Translations under genes and position numbers: made by a program | Assembly (NCBI RefSeq): GCF_017873815.1 | Contig: NZ_JAGGKQ010000014.1 | Location: forward strand, 1-64,000 | DNA length: 64,000 nucleotides | From: Halorubrum alkaliphilum | GTDB taxonomy: Archaea > Halobacteriota > Halobacteria > Halobacteriales > Haloferacaceae | Direction: 5' to 3' | In this document: one piece after another, positions 8,297 to 16,473 of the stretch | How positions within the stretch are numbered: position 1 is the stretch's first letter | Layout: each line of letters opens with the position of its first letter | The notes under the pieces: generated by a model | Databases searched by the model: none | What the model was told of the DNA's origin: nothing | Seen by the model: only the letters and a program-made list of their open reading frames with translations

Positions 8297-9956
8297 ACTC
8301 GGTGCGGAGTTCCCGGATCTCCTCGCGTTTGTTGTGGGGGATGAACACGCCATCCCACACTCGCGCTACGTCGTCGTTATCCGGCCCACGTCGTTCGGAG
8401 ACGGTTTCGGCCTCGAACCTGTTCGTTATGGATCGAGCCAGTTTCTGTTTTGACACAGGCGATACGGGAGTCGTCGCCATGTACCTCTGGTAGAGCTGGT
8501 ACAGCGTGGAGACGGTCATCCGTCCTTCGAGTGGATCTCCTTCCTCACCGGGATGTCCGTCCGTCACGAAGTTCCGGATGAACGTCACCGTCGGGTCCGA
8601 CAGGTGCGACCATTCAGTTCGGACTTCCTCGGGCTCCATCTCTCCGGTGAAGTGGTCTTGTTCGCAGAGTTCCTGGTACCCCTCAACCATCCAAGCCAGG
8701 ACACCTGATAGCTCGTCCTCGATAATCGTCTCGGCAATGTGAGGATCGGCGTCGAAGTAGCCGTCATCATCGCGCGTGGTGAAGCGGTGGGGAAACTCGA
8801 CGAAAATCCAGCGACTGTAGAACGCGAGGTCGTCTGTATCCACGTCGGGAATCCGGTTGGCCGCGAACATGAGCTTGGCCGCGTTCTCGATCTCGAAGGG
8901 CGTCTCGTACTTCGGCTCGACTTTGAACCGGTCGCGGCCGGTCAGTTTCTTGAACGCCGAGGTACGGGTGATCTCGTTGCCTTCGATGTCAGAGTTGATG
9001 TTGACCGCCGTGTTCTGGAGTCGCTGGAGACCGAAGTTGGCTCCGGACAGATCGCGGAGCCCGTAGTTCATGACGTTGTCCGGACCAATGGCGGCGGTGA
9101 TCACGTCCTCGAAGACGCCTTTACCGTTGTTGCCGTCGCCGAGCATCATCAGCGCCTTCTTGTACGGATAGTTGTGGGTGTGGAGACAATATCCGGCGAA
9201 TTCCTGGAGTTTCTGGAGATCGCCGTCGTTTACGCTTCGATCCAAGAACTCGTTGCTCCATCGATCACGTTCCGCATCCATTCCTTCCCACCGGACCGGG
9301 AAGCGGATGAGAGCGTAATCGTCTGGTCTGGTTTCGCGCTCGATCTCACCCTCAACGAGATTCAGGATACCGTTCTCCACCACACAGCGCGGACCGCCGA
9401 TGCCCATCTCGTTCCAGTCCACTTGGTAGGCGTCGTTGACAGAGACATAGCCGTCGAGAAACTCCTCTTTGACGTGTTTGCCGTAGTGAGCGCGAAGGAG
9501 CCCCTGGAGAATCTTTGCCACTCTCTTTGGCTCGTTAACCCAGATGTCTCCATCGTAGACGAATATTCGACCATTACTGAAGACGATCTGAGCGTTTTCC
9601 TTACACCACAGGTGGCAAAAGTACGCTATTTGGCGATCAGGCATATCGTTCCAAGTGAACTCGCGGAAGAACTCCGAGGAACTCATTTCGTGGATAGACT
9701 GTGAGTCCTCGTCATCCTGGATCTCGGCGACAACCGACTCGATTTGATCATCGAAATCGTCGCGGCGCATATCGACCAACCGCCAGTTGATGTAGTTGAC
9801 GACCTTCTGGTACTTCTTCTTGTCCTCGAACTCGTCGGAGTCGTACCACTCGGCGAGGATGTACGGCCACTCACGGTGATCCAGAAGTGTCATCGGATCT
9901 TCATCGTTAGCTTCGAGTGTATCGTGCATTTCCTCAACCAGATCTACGTCACTCAT
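8289..9956 (-). CDS. D5-type primase/SF3 helicase (replication protein)
   Basis: A 555-residue protein of the phage/plasmid primase-helicase group. The N-terminal D5_N-like part (about residues 100-230) precedes an SF3 ATPase with Walker A GDGNNGKG (about 273-280), Walker B region NINSDIEG (about 319-326) and the SF3 sensor motif KLMFAANRIP (361-370). A C-terminal wHTH-like region follows. It should unwind, and perhaps prime, the element's own DNA. No active primase motif is evident in the N-terminus, so a host primase may be needed. The gene is the last of a short operon and ends at the TGTTAC repeats. Confidence 0.85.
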   Translation of the reverse strand: MSDVDLVEEMHDTLEANDEDPMTLLDHREWPYILAEWYDSDEFEDKKKYQKVVNYINWRLVDMRRDDFDDQIESVVAEIQDDEDSQSIHEMSSSEFFREFTWNDMPDRQIAYFCHLWCKENAQIVFSNGRIFVYDGDIWVNEPKRVAKILQGLLRAHYGKHVKEEFLDGYVSVNDAYQVDWNEMGIGGPRCVVENGILNLVEGEIERETRPDDYALIRFPVRWEGMDAERDRWSNEFLDRSVNDGDLQKLQEFAGYCLHTHNYPYKKALMMLGDGNNGKGVFEDVITAAIGPDNVMNYGLRDLSGANFGLQRLQNTAVNINSDIEGNEITRTSAFKKLTGRDRFKVEPKYETPFEIENAAKLMFAANRIPDVDTDDLAFYSRWIFVEFPHRFTTRDDDGYFDADPHIAETIIEDELSGVLAWMVEGYQELCEQDHFTGEMEPEEVRTEWSHLSDPTVTFIRNFVTDGHPGEEGDPLEGRMTVSTLYQLYQRYMATTPVSPVSKQKLARSITNRFEAETVSERRGPDNDDVARVWDGVFIPHNKREEIRELRTESL

Positions 9957-10263
9957 CGTTAGGCCACCCTTTTTCGTGCGGGTCTTCGAACGGACTGTGT
10001 TTCATTTCCTCGCGGGCCCATTCCCGATACCCATCCAGCCTGTGTGCGACGTGCAACTCCCAGTGTTCCTCAACGTCGGCTTCGGATACTGTAAGCCCGA
10101 ACCGATCTTGGAGCTCCTGTTTCATCGGCTGAATGTTCGGCTTCCAAGCACCCTCTGGCCAGTAGTCGGCCTTCAGACGCTTGTCGATGAATCCAGCGTC
10201 GAACCCATCGCACGCGCAAATGGGACAGTCGCTGTATTGAGACCGATAGTGAGCTGTCGCCAT
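9949..10263 (-). CDS. Zinc-binding small protein upstream of the primase/helicase
   Basis: A 104-residue protein with CPICACDGFD (about residues 12-21) and a helical region with QDRFGLTVSEADVEEHWELH, like the small zinc/HTH partners seen beside haloarchaeal D5-type genes. The start at 10263 is chosen because the ATG overlaps the stop of a 37-codon upstream ORF (TGATG). The frame is open back to 10335, so a longer product is possible. It overlaps the primase start by 8 bases. Confidence 0.6.
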   Translation of the reverse strand: MATAHYRSQYSDCPICACDGFDAGFIDKRLKADYWPEGAWKPNIQPMKQELQDRFGLTVSEADVEEHWELHVAHRLDGYREWAREEMKHSPFEDPHEKGWPNDE

Positions 10264-10376
10264 CACTCCGTCACCCCCGGTTCGACCCGCACCAGCCACT
10301 GGACAATACCTTTCCGAACCCTCCGATGGGTCCAAAATCCGAAACGTCTAATTGCTTGTAAGTCTAAGTATACCAT
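10263..10376 (-). CDS. Putative 37-residue basic leader protein
   Basis: An ORF beginning MVYLDLQAIRRFGFW with GAGG eight bases upstream of the ATG; its TGA overlaps the next gene's ATG as TGATG. The product is basic and amphipathic, in style like the 56-residue protein at 5712-5882. Coupling and the Shine-Dalgarno are the evidence; coding is unproven, and the alternative is a longer N-terminus for the next gene. Confidence 0.35.
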   Translation of the reverse strand: MVYLDLQAIRRFGFWTHRRVRKGIVQWLVRVEPGVTE

Positions 10377-10482
10377 GGTTCCTCAAAACCTACCGAGCGA
10401 ACCAGCCTCCCGACATACCGGGTTTTCTGGGTACCAATCAGTCGGCCCGGTAGTGTCGGTCCACTTTACGCTCAGTAGAGAG

Positions 10483-10626
10483 TTATTGCGTAGTCACCTC
10501 CGGGTCGTATTGTCTGGCCATTTTGCGTAGGAGTTCATCGTATGACTCTCCCCCACGCTTGTTTCGTTTGACCAGTTGGCGCGTCTTGCTCGTAACGGGT
10601 ATTGTACTGCGCTGGTCTGATTTCAT
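10483..10626 (-). CDS. Small antitoxin/RHH-like protein, 47 residues
   Basis: The product starts MKSDQRSTIPVTSKTRQLV and continues with KRGGESYDELLRKM and a YDPE end. This matches the short haloarchaeal VapB/RHH-like proteins that open with an IPVTSKTR beta strand and carry GGESYDELL. A TATA-like TTTATAATA (about 10673-10681 on the minus strand) lies about 50 bases upstream. No toxin gene is adjacent, so it may act as a solo DNA-binding regulator. Confidence 0.6.
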   Translation of the reverse strand: MKSDQRSTIPVTSKTRQLVKRNKRGGESYDELLRKMARQYDPEVTTQ

Positions 10627-10906
10627 AAATCGAATCAATTCAATCTATGTGACCGAGGTTAAAGATAGTTTCGAATATTATAAATAGTAGGAAGGGAAAG
10701 ATAATAAAAGTTTTGGCTAAAGAAGCGTCGAAGATGTGTTCTACTGGGTGGGGCAGTCATAGGAAATTTCGGGTGAGAGTTACCCGTCTGAAAGAGTGGA
10801 TCTCCACCTTTCTTATAACACAAATTATACTAATTCGCAGTCCCGTTGGTTGATTATTCGAGATTCGGACCCCTGTGACTTCTAACAATCGCTCTTGGGG
10901 GGCATA

Positions 10907-11176
10907 CTACTCGTCTTCGTGCTTCGGCGGCAGGTCCTTGGCATCGAGATCTCCGGTCAGATATGCTTGTCCACGGTCTGTGATTCGGTACAATGCGCCC
11001 TCAGTCTGTTCGACTAACTCATTCTGCGCCAGGATGCGGACGCGCTCGTTAACGTACTGCTGACTGTAATCGATGTTCGCGGAAATGACGTGCGGCGTGG
11101 CCACGATGTCCGTCTCATCGAGAAACTCGAGGATCCGGTTATCTGCACTCGTCATCCAGGGAACACGCGGCCGCAT
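10907..11176 (-). CDS. PhiH1-repressor-like winged-helix regulator
   Basis: An 89-residue winged-helix protein with MTSADNRILEFLDE, a recognition region NIDYSQQYVNERVRILAQNEL and a wing ending YRITDRGQAYLTGDLDA. This is the pattern of haloarchaeal PhiH1-type repressors. The start at 11176 keeps the usual short basic leader before PWMT. Likely controls the element's promoters, including the divergent one at 11177-11302. Confidence 0.75.
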   Translation of the reverse strand: MRPRVPWMTSADNRILEFLDETDIVATPHVISANIDYSQQYVNERVRILAQNELVEQTEGALYRITDRGQAYLTGDLDAKDLPPKHEDE

Positions 11177-11302
11177 TACTCCGCGCTCCCCTTTGGTCTA
11201 TGTATAGCATTACTGTCTCATGTTGATAGCATAGAGTATTCAAGTCTTTAGCCTATGGTACTCAATTCTATATGCTGTGGGTCTGACGTATCGGTCGGAC
11301 GC
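11177..11302. promoter_or_regulatory. Divergent promoter region with direct TAGCAT repeats
   Basis: An AT-rich spacer between the PhiH1-like gene and the divergent DUF91-type gene. ATAGCAT occurs twice (about 11206 and 11227), 21 bases apart, within a TATA-rich stretch. It is suitable for an operator of the neighbouring regulator; binding is inferred only. Confidence 0.35.
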
Positions 11303-12418
11303 ATGAGAGCGTTTAAATCAAAACCCACGCCAGCCGACGGATCAACCAGTGTATCGGAACTCAACCACCAACCAGTAGATACCGAGCAGGAACTGGAATC
11401 TCTACTTCACAAAAACCCTGAGTTGTTGCTGAACGAGCAGGTGTTCATTTTCAGCCGTCAGCCGAGTCTTGATCCCGGTCTCCCTGATCTCGTCGCACTC
11501 GATCAGTTTGGCAACGTCACGGTGTTCGAGCTTAAGCGGGGTCTGAGCGGTTCAGGTAGCGCCAGCGAAGAATCCATCCTCTCGCAACCTCAGCAGTATG
11601 CCAGGGCGTTGGCTCCGTTCGACTACGATGACCTCAACGAATTGTACCAGGAGTATCGTCAGCAGATCCAGACAGGTGAGTGGGAGGTAGGCAGTTCGGC
11701 TGTTCCAGCAGAGTCTCTGGACGATGCGTTTGAGGCGGTCTTCGGGCAACCGCTGAAATCGGGATGGTTCAATCAACAGCAACGCCTCGTAGTGCTCGCC
11801 GAGGAGATCACCGACCAAACGGCACAAAATGCTCGCTACCTCCAGGATCAAGGCTTGAATCTTCAGTGTCAAGAGGTGCGGCTATACAACAATCCTGATG
11901 AGCAGACTGATGTTCTTATTAGCAATGTTGTCGTGGATTACGACTTACGTGAGGTTAGACCAGACAGACACGGGAAGCCGACGTACGAAGACATCAGTCG
12001 CCAGATTGTGGACAGGACTCTCGGCTATGTCGGTGATCTCCTCCATGCCCAGAATCCAGATGCTGTAGTGTCAGATTTTTCACGTCGGGAACCGACCGTT
12101 CAATCTCAGAATCCGGATCATCCCGAGGGAATTGAGTACAGTCTAAGAGTGAAGCCTATTGAAAATGATACAGTCCGAGTCTCCTTGGATGTCAATAACG
12201 GTGATGGGCTTGTCAAGACAGTGCGGAACGCTGAGCAACAGTTCCGACAGCAGGGGTTCGAGGTGAGCCATACGCGGTCTACCTATCGTGTGGTGATGTT
12301 CACCTGGGGGATTGAGACCGTAGAGCCATTGTACGATGAGCAGATACAAGACGAAATTGCGAGCAAGTTCGCTGATCTTATTGAAACGGCACATGGGGTG
12401 TTCGACGCGAGTCGGTGA
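11303..12418 (+). CDS. DUF91/NucS-like PD-(D/E)XK nuclease domain protein
   Basis: A 371-residue protein (start at the ATG before RAFKSKPTPADG). The N-terminal 150 residues match the DUF91-type restriction-endonuclease-like fold: TEQELESLLHKNPELLL, then LPDLVALDQFGNVTVFELKRG, giving PD and E-x-K catalytic residues, then QPQQYARAL. Another ATG at 11255 would add 16 residues without family support. The C-terminal half is unrecognised. It is a plus-strand gene inside the element, divergent from the repressor, and is probably cargo or defence rather than replication. Confidence 0.65.
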   Translation: MRAFKSKPTPADGSTSVSELNHQPVDTEQELESLLHKNPELLLNEQVFIFSRQPSLDPGLPDLVALDQFGNVTVFELKRGLSGSGSASEESILSQPQQYARALAPFDYDDLNELYQEYRQQIQTGEWEVGSSAVPAESLDDAFEAVFGQPLKSGWFNQQQRLVVLAEEITDQTAQNARYLQDQGLNLQCQEVRLYNNPDEQTDVLISNVVVDYDLREVRPDRHGKPTYEDISRQIVDRTLGYVGDLLHAQNPDAVVSDFSRREPTVQSQNPDHPEGIEYSLRVKPIENDTVRVSLDVNNGDGLVKTVRNAEQQFRQQGFEVSHTRSTYRVVMFTWGIETVEPLYDEQIQDEIASKFADLIETAHGVFDASR

Positions 12419-12511
12419 AATCTTGCCCCCGAGTAAAAGTGGACCTGGGTGAGCCGCTACGCCCGAACGGGAGGGTTTGGGGCCGAAACCTGGGGGTGGG
12501 TCTATGCCCAC

Positions 12512-13225
12512 TTAGTGACGCGGGAAACCGACGCTTGGGTCATCCCAGGCGTCTTCTTGCTCTGTCACAGGTGTCGTGGCGGCTTCGACCTGCTCGTCAG
12601 TAAACTTGTAGGACAACATTTCCATTAGCTGTCGCCGGTAGTCGCGCCCGAGATCGGTCATCGTATCTGTACGTGATGCCGAGATCAGGAATGAGGCGTA
12701 GTTCTCGCCCCGCTTCTTCCCTTTGTAAGTATGCATATCGTGACAGATTCTCCCGACCTTCCCCAGATTCTCGTGCTCGGGCGGAATCGGGAACTGCTTT
12801 TGAATCTCCTTGATGTCGTCACCTTCCTCGGCCACGTTACTCCAGTACGACTTCATAAGGAGTGTCTCATAAGACCCGGTACACATCGCTAAGATTGACG
12901 CACACCTCATGGCCGCCGCGACCCCCATACCTTCGTCGTCGTCCCATTTCCCTGTAGCGAGGTCGTGGAGCGTCTGAACCGTCTGGACGATGTGGGCTTC
13001 TTCGGGAGGTAGTAGGCAATCTTCAATCATAATTACCTTGATACGATGCCAGTAGAGACCAGCCATTCCTGAGCGCGTGAGAGACCATGCCGCCCACATC
13101 GCTTTCTCTCGGTCGCCTCTTCTGATCGATTTCTGTAGCACAGATAACACATCGTATTTGTTGTGTCCTGAGCGGACTTCGTCGTCATTTCTGTACTTGC
13201 CGTCGTCGCGTTTGTTGTCACTCAT
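12512..13225 (-). CDS. RarA/MgsA C-terminal-domain-like protein
   Basis: A 237-residue protein resembling only the C-terminal, tetramer-forming region of the RarA/MgsA clamp-loader-like ATPase. NKYDVLSVLQKSIRRGDREKA corresponds to the conserved SALQKSIRGSD helix, WHRIKVIMIEDC to RRLxxxxxED, and a DMHTYKGKKRG segment follows. There is no Walker A motif or ATPase core. It may bind the host replication or repair machinery through this domain; that role is inferred. It lies between the DUF91-type gene and the integrase. Confidence 0.55.
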   Translation of the reverse strand: MSDNKRDDGKYRNDDEVRSGHNKYDVLSVLQKSIRRGDREKAMWAAWSLTRSGMAGLYWHRIKVIMIEDCLLPPEEAHIVQTVQTLHDLATGKWDDDEGMGVAAAMRCASILAMCTGSYETLLMKSYWSNVAEEGDDIKEIQKQFPIPPEHENLGKVGRICHDMHTYKGKKRGENYASFLISASRTDTMTDLGRDYRRQLMEMLSYKFTDEQVEAATTPVTEQEDAWDDPSVGFPRH

Positions 13226-13362
13226 AGTTTCGTTCTCGGTGATTGGTTGGCGAGCGATGCCTCTCTTGAGCCTGGTGTCATTTCCCTGAATTGTTGTTTA
13301 TATTATATACTTGTTAGTGTAAATAAACTTTGATATATCAGTCAAAATCGAAGGACAGCGCG

Positions 13363-13404
13363 ACCCTGCTGTCGCGACGTAAGCCGATGCTCCGACAGCA
13401 GGGT
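13363..13404. repeat. Twelve-base dyad ACCCTGCTGTCG beside integrase
   Basis: ACCCTGCTGTCG (13363-13374) pairs with CGACAGCAGGGT (13393-13404) across 18 bases, immediately after the integrase stop codon. It shares its arm sequence with the repeat at 7850-7922. It could serve as a transcription terminator, an arm-type integrase site or a replication-linked site. Confidence 0.5.
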
Positions 13405-13406
13405 GT

Positions 13407-14606
13407 CTACCAGATCTGCTCGGCGGCGTCGTTGCGAGTTTCAGCGTCAGAGTGGAGATATTTCATCGTCGTGGTGACGCTCTTGTGACGGAGCTGTTCC
13501 TTTGCGTGATGTGGACCGATGTGATTCGCCCAGTAGGTAGCTACTCCGTGACGAATCGAGTACCACGTGATCTCCTTGTGGTCTGGGATGGGTAGATCAC
13601 CTTCGTCAACGAGGCGACTCAGTAGATAGTTGCACGATTTTGAACTGTACTTGCTCCCTTGCTTCGTGAGCCAGAGTTCATCCCGACCGTTGTACTTGTC
13701 ATACGTTGCTCGCTCCTCTAACCATCGTTCGAGAACTCTTGACGTGCGTTTCTTGATCGAGCAGTTCCAGTGGGCCTCATTCTTAGTGGACTCGTCCTTG
13801 GGGATGTTGAGTTCGTTGTTCTCAAGGTTGACCCAGTCCGTGGTGGCCCGACCCACTTCGATGGGACGAAGTCCGGTATCCAGCGTTACAGCGATCATCG
13901 ACGGTTCCTTCCACGAGTTCGCCTGCTCGAAGTGCTCGGGGCCGACTTCCGACTTGGGCACGCCAAGGCGCTGTGATACGTGCGTTTTCAGTCTGTCACG
14001 CTCCTCAGCGGACATATCGCTGTGATAGCTCTTGACCGAGTTGTATTCCAGCGCGGCCTGATAGAGTGGTTTGAACGCGGTTCGGCGGAGGTAGTCACGT
14101 TCGTCGCCGGTCGCCTGACTCAGCTCCGGTTTGGGTTCCCAGTCGTAATCGGTTCCGTGAATGTGATTCTGATACTTGAATAGCCGCTGAACTGCTTTCC
14201 CGTAGTGGAGCACGCTTGAATCAGCCATCCCATCTGAACGATTGAGGAGGCGGATGAAGCGGTCAGCGTGATCCGGTGTGAACGCTGTCGTGTAGGCGTC
14301 CTCGTCCTCCCAAAGCCATCGGAAGACGATTTCAAGCTTGTAGTGTGTGGACTGAAGGGTACTCTCTGCGAGGCCCTGACCCTTCTCTGGATGCTTGCCG
14401 TATGTGGCGAGCCACGAGAGGAGTTCCTTCTTGAAGTCGTGGTAGTCTTCGACCATATTGAGGCCATACGCTTCGAGGTCTTCGCGTGAGCGTTCGCTGA
14501 CGAGTGGGAAGTCAAACTCTACTTGTTCCGGAGCTGGCGGAAGACCTTCCCGCGGAGCGCCATTACCCGCGGGGAGATTGTCCAGCGGATCGGGCTGGTT
14601 AGTCAT
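13407..14606 (-). CDS. int: Tyrosine recombinase/integrase
   Basis: A 399-residue phage-integrase-family protein. An N-terminal SAM-like domain (about residues 80-170) is followed by the catalytic domain with Arg in LDTGLRPIEV, a Lys-containing region before it, YSIRHG in place of the usual HxLRH, LRHKS and the nucleophile in TMKYLH near the C-terminus. Tyr replaces the first His of the HxxR motif, a variation known in this superfamily. The start after GGGGTACAGGG is preferred over the ATG 17 codons upstream. Its position next to the 3' end of tRNA-Thr identifies the insertion site. Confidence 0.88.
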   Translation of the reverse strand: MTNQPDPLDNLPAGNGAPREGLPPAPEQVEFDFPLVSERSREDLEAYGLNMVEDYHDFKKELLSWLATYGKHPEKGQGLAESTLQSTHYKLEIVFRWLWEDEDAYTTAFTPDHADRFIRLLNRSDGMADSSVLHYGKAVQRLFKYQNHIHGTDYDWEPKPELSQATGDERDYLRRTAFKPLYQAALEYNSVKSYHSDMSAEERDRLKTHVSQRLGVPKSEVGPEHFEQANSWKEPSMIAVTLDTGLRPIEVGRATTDWVNLENNELNIPKDESTKNEAHWNCSIKKRTSRVLERWLEERATYDKYNGRDELWLTKQGSKYSSKSCNYLLSRLVDEGDLPIPDHKEITWYSIRHGVATYWANHIGPHHAKEQLRHKSVTTTMKYLHSDAETRNDAAEQIW

Positions 14607-14760
14607 CCCTGTACCCCTCGATTTGTTTGTGTGCCATGACACTTTCTGGAATCGCAAGACGGCGCGGCTATCGGGTTGTAGTTTTTTCGGACGTTCTTGG
14701 ACATATTTCGTCTCTCCTGAGAAGGTCGAAATCAGGTCAGAGAGACGCTGAGGCCGCTGA

Positions 14761-14834
14761 AGCCTAGGCCGGGATTTGAACCCGGGCTCTCGTCCTTACC
14801 AAGGACGCGCTTTACCAGGCTAAGCTACCCAGGC
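14761..14834 (-). tRNA. tRNA-Thr (GGT)
   Basis: Full cloverleaf on the minus strand: acceptor arms GCCTGGG/CCTAGGC, anticodon loop TTGGTAA giving GGT, T arm CCCGGGTTCAAATCCCGGC. A TATA-like sequence lies at about 14858-14868 upstream. The 3' end abuts the integrated element, so this gene is its attachment site and remains intact. Confidence 0.93.
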
Positions 14835-14918
14835 GCAGTCGTTGGTTGTCCGGAACCAACTTTATGGGTTTCGATCCGACCCCGATGCGGCTCCGGTCCG
14901 TCGAGTTCGGCGGCCGAG

Positions 14919-15584
14919 TCAGCGCTCCGTCGCACTGACGGCTCGCTCGGAGATGTCCGCGATCCGGTCGGCGGTCGTCTCGGGGAGGGCACGGCCCGGC
15001 GGCGGAAACTCGCCGTCGTAGTCAGCGGCGAGTTCGCGGGCGTATTCGAGTAGCTCTGTGGGTGGATCCCCGCCGACCGCGGTCGTTCCGGCGACTACGG
15101 CGAGTTCGAGGGCATCAACTTCGAGGTTCCTGTCGAGTGCCGTCGCATCGTCCGGGTCGATCCCCACCCGGTCGCGGCGGGTCTGGTCGCGCCCGAACGC
15201 CCGCACTACCTCAACCGCTGCCGCGGCCGCGCCAGTGTGAGAGAGCAGGGAGAAGCCCCGCGAGACGAGCACGTCGGCGGCGAGGACGTCCATGTCGGCG
15301 TCGATGTCGCTCTCGGGGGTCGCCGCGGACTCCCACGGCTCCTCGTGGGAGAGTCGGCGAGTGAGACGGAGCCCCTCGTAGATGAGCTGGACGCCGGCGG
15401 CTCGGTCGACGACTTCCCCGAGGTGAACGTCCGGATCGAGCGCGCGCGCGGTGACGAGCGACAACACGCCCGGCGTCACCGCCGCGTCCGCGAGCCGGTC
15501 TCCGATCGTCTCGCGGAGCCGATCCGGCTCGACGTCCGCGAGCGCTTCGAGCGCGGCGTTGCGCGCCCGCGCGGTGTCGTCCAT
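14919..15584 (-). CDS. Conserved haloarchaeal all-helical protein
   Basis: A 221-residue acidic protein without recognised catalytic motifs. It is almost entirely predicted helix, with Ala- and Asp-rich segments that recall a degenerate polyprenyl-synthetase-like helical bundle, but DDxxD motifs are absent. It is divergent from the enoyl-CoA hydratase gene over about 60 bases. I recognise it only as a conserved haloarchaeal hypothetical. Confidence 0.6.
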   Translation of the reverse strand: MDDTARARNAALEALADVEPDRLRETIGDRLADAAVTPGVLSLVTARALDPDVHLGEVVDRAAGVQLIYEGLRLTRRLSHEEPWESAATPESDIDADMDVLAADVLVSRGFSLLSHTGAAAAAVEVVRAFGRDQTRRDRVGIDPDDATALDRNLEVDALELAVVAGTTAVGGDPPTELLEYARELAADYDGEFPPPGRALPETTADRIADISERAVSATER

Positions 15585-15643
15585 TACGATCTGATTCGAT
15601 AGGGAAGGGCAAAGACCTTTGGAAACGACCCCCTCCCAACACC

Positions 15644-16366
15644 ATGGTACGCAGCCGCGGGGAGGGGCTGGTGCGCGTTCTCACGCTCGATCGACCGGAC
15701 AGCCGAAACGCCCTACGGCCCGCCGACCTCTCGGCACTCCGGACCGCCGTCGCGGAGGCGACGGAGCCGGTCGTCTACCTCCATGGTGCCGGCGACGCGT
15801 TCTGTGCGGGTGCCGACCTCGATGTCGTTTCGACCCTTGACGATCCGGCCGCCTTCGCCCGGCAGGGACAGCGAGTCGCCTCAACGCTCGCTGACGCGGA
15901 CGCGGTCGTCGTCTGCGGGATCGACGGAGCGGCCCGCGGGGGCGGGGTCGAACTCGCGCTCGCCGCCGACGTCCGGGTCGCGACGCCGGATGCGACGTTC
16001 GCCGAGCCCGGCGTCCGGTTCGGGCTGTTCGGCGCGTGGGGCGGGACGGTCCGGCTCCCCCGCGTCATGGGCGAGGGCGACGCGCTGGAGTTCGCGCTCT
16101 CCGGCCGCGTCCTCGACGCCGACGACGCCCTCCGGACCGGGCTGGTCTCGCGCGTGGCCGCGGATCCGCGAGCGGTCGCCGACGAGATCGCCGAGGGAGA
16201 GTCGGACGCGCTCCGGGTCATCAAGGAACGGATCCGCGACCGACGGGACGACGCGACGCGGGAGGCGGCCGAGGCGACCGCGTTCGAGACGCTCGTGGAG
16301 AGACACGCCGCATCGATCCGCTCGGATCGTGCCGGCGACGAGGAGCCACACGAGCGAGACTCATAA
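15644..16366 (+). CDS. Enoyl-CoA hydratase/isomerase family protein
   Basis: A 240-residue crotonase-fold protein. RPDSRNALRP opens the fold; HGAGDAFCAGADLDVV supplies the first oxyanion-hole region, and GAARGGGVELALAADVRVA with FAEPGVRFGLFGAWGGT supplies the second plus the active-site helix. SGRVLDADDALRTGLVSRV is the usual C-terminal marker. It acts on an acyl-CoA thioester in the cytoplasm; hydratase versus isomerase cannot be told from the sequence. Confidence 0.88.
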   Translation: MVRSRGEGLVRVLTLDRPDSRNALRPADLSALRTAVAEATEPVVYLHGAGDAFCAGADLDVVSTLDDPAAFARQGQRVASTLADADAVVVCGIDGAARGGGVELALAADVRVATPDATFAEPGVRFGLFGAWGGTVRLPRVMGEGDALEFALSGRVLDADDALRTGLVSRVAADPRAVADEIAEGESDALRVIKERIRDRRDDATREAAEATAFETLVERHAASIRSDRAGDEEPHERDS

Positions 16367-16473
16367 GCCGAGCGAGCCGAACCGGTGGTGGAGTCGTGAC
16401 CGCTCGCCCCGACCGCCGGACGCGATGTGACAGGTTTAAATATCCGACCCGACGAGACGTATTTGCGAAGTAC

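Larger units (their letters stand above)
1..14760. mobile_element. Integrated genetic element (provirus or plasmid-like), right-hand part
   Basis: A block of element-type genes ends exactly at the 3' end of tRNA-Thr, next to a tyrosine recombinase. It holds a primase/helicase, a PhiH1-like regulator, a RarA-like protein, small zinc-binding proteins and two PD-(D/E)XK proteins. Gene density, overlapping starts and AT-rich spacers differ from the chromosome to the right. No copy of the tRNA 3' end is seen elsewhere in the block, so the left attachment site should lie beyond position 1. No structural virus gene is recognisable; it could be an integrative plasmid, a plasmid-like provirus, or the early half of a larger provirus. 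Confidence 0.8.

Noticed and set aside
10715-10855. Possible plus-strand 39-codon ORF in the AT-rich gap before the PhiH1-like gene
   Set aside because: No Shine-Dalgarno or TATA at the right place, no coupling with a neighbour, and composition not protein-like.
1-14700. A left attachment-site copy of the tRNA-Thr 3' end inside the window
   Set aside because: Short matches such as AACCCGGGATT near 8251 do not extend to the T-arm/acceptor sequence; the partner site is probably left of position 1.
1-14760. Tailed-virus or pleomorphic-virus structural genes in the element
   Set aside because: No terminase, portal, major capsid, spike or VP4-like sequence recognised; visible genes are replication, regulatory, small and cargo types.
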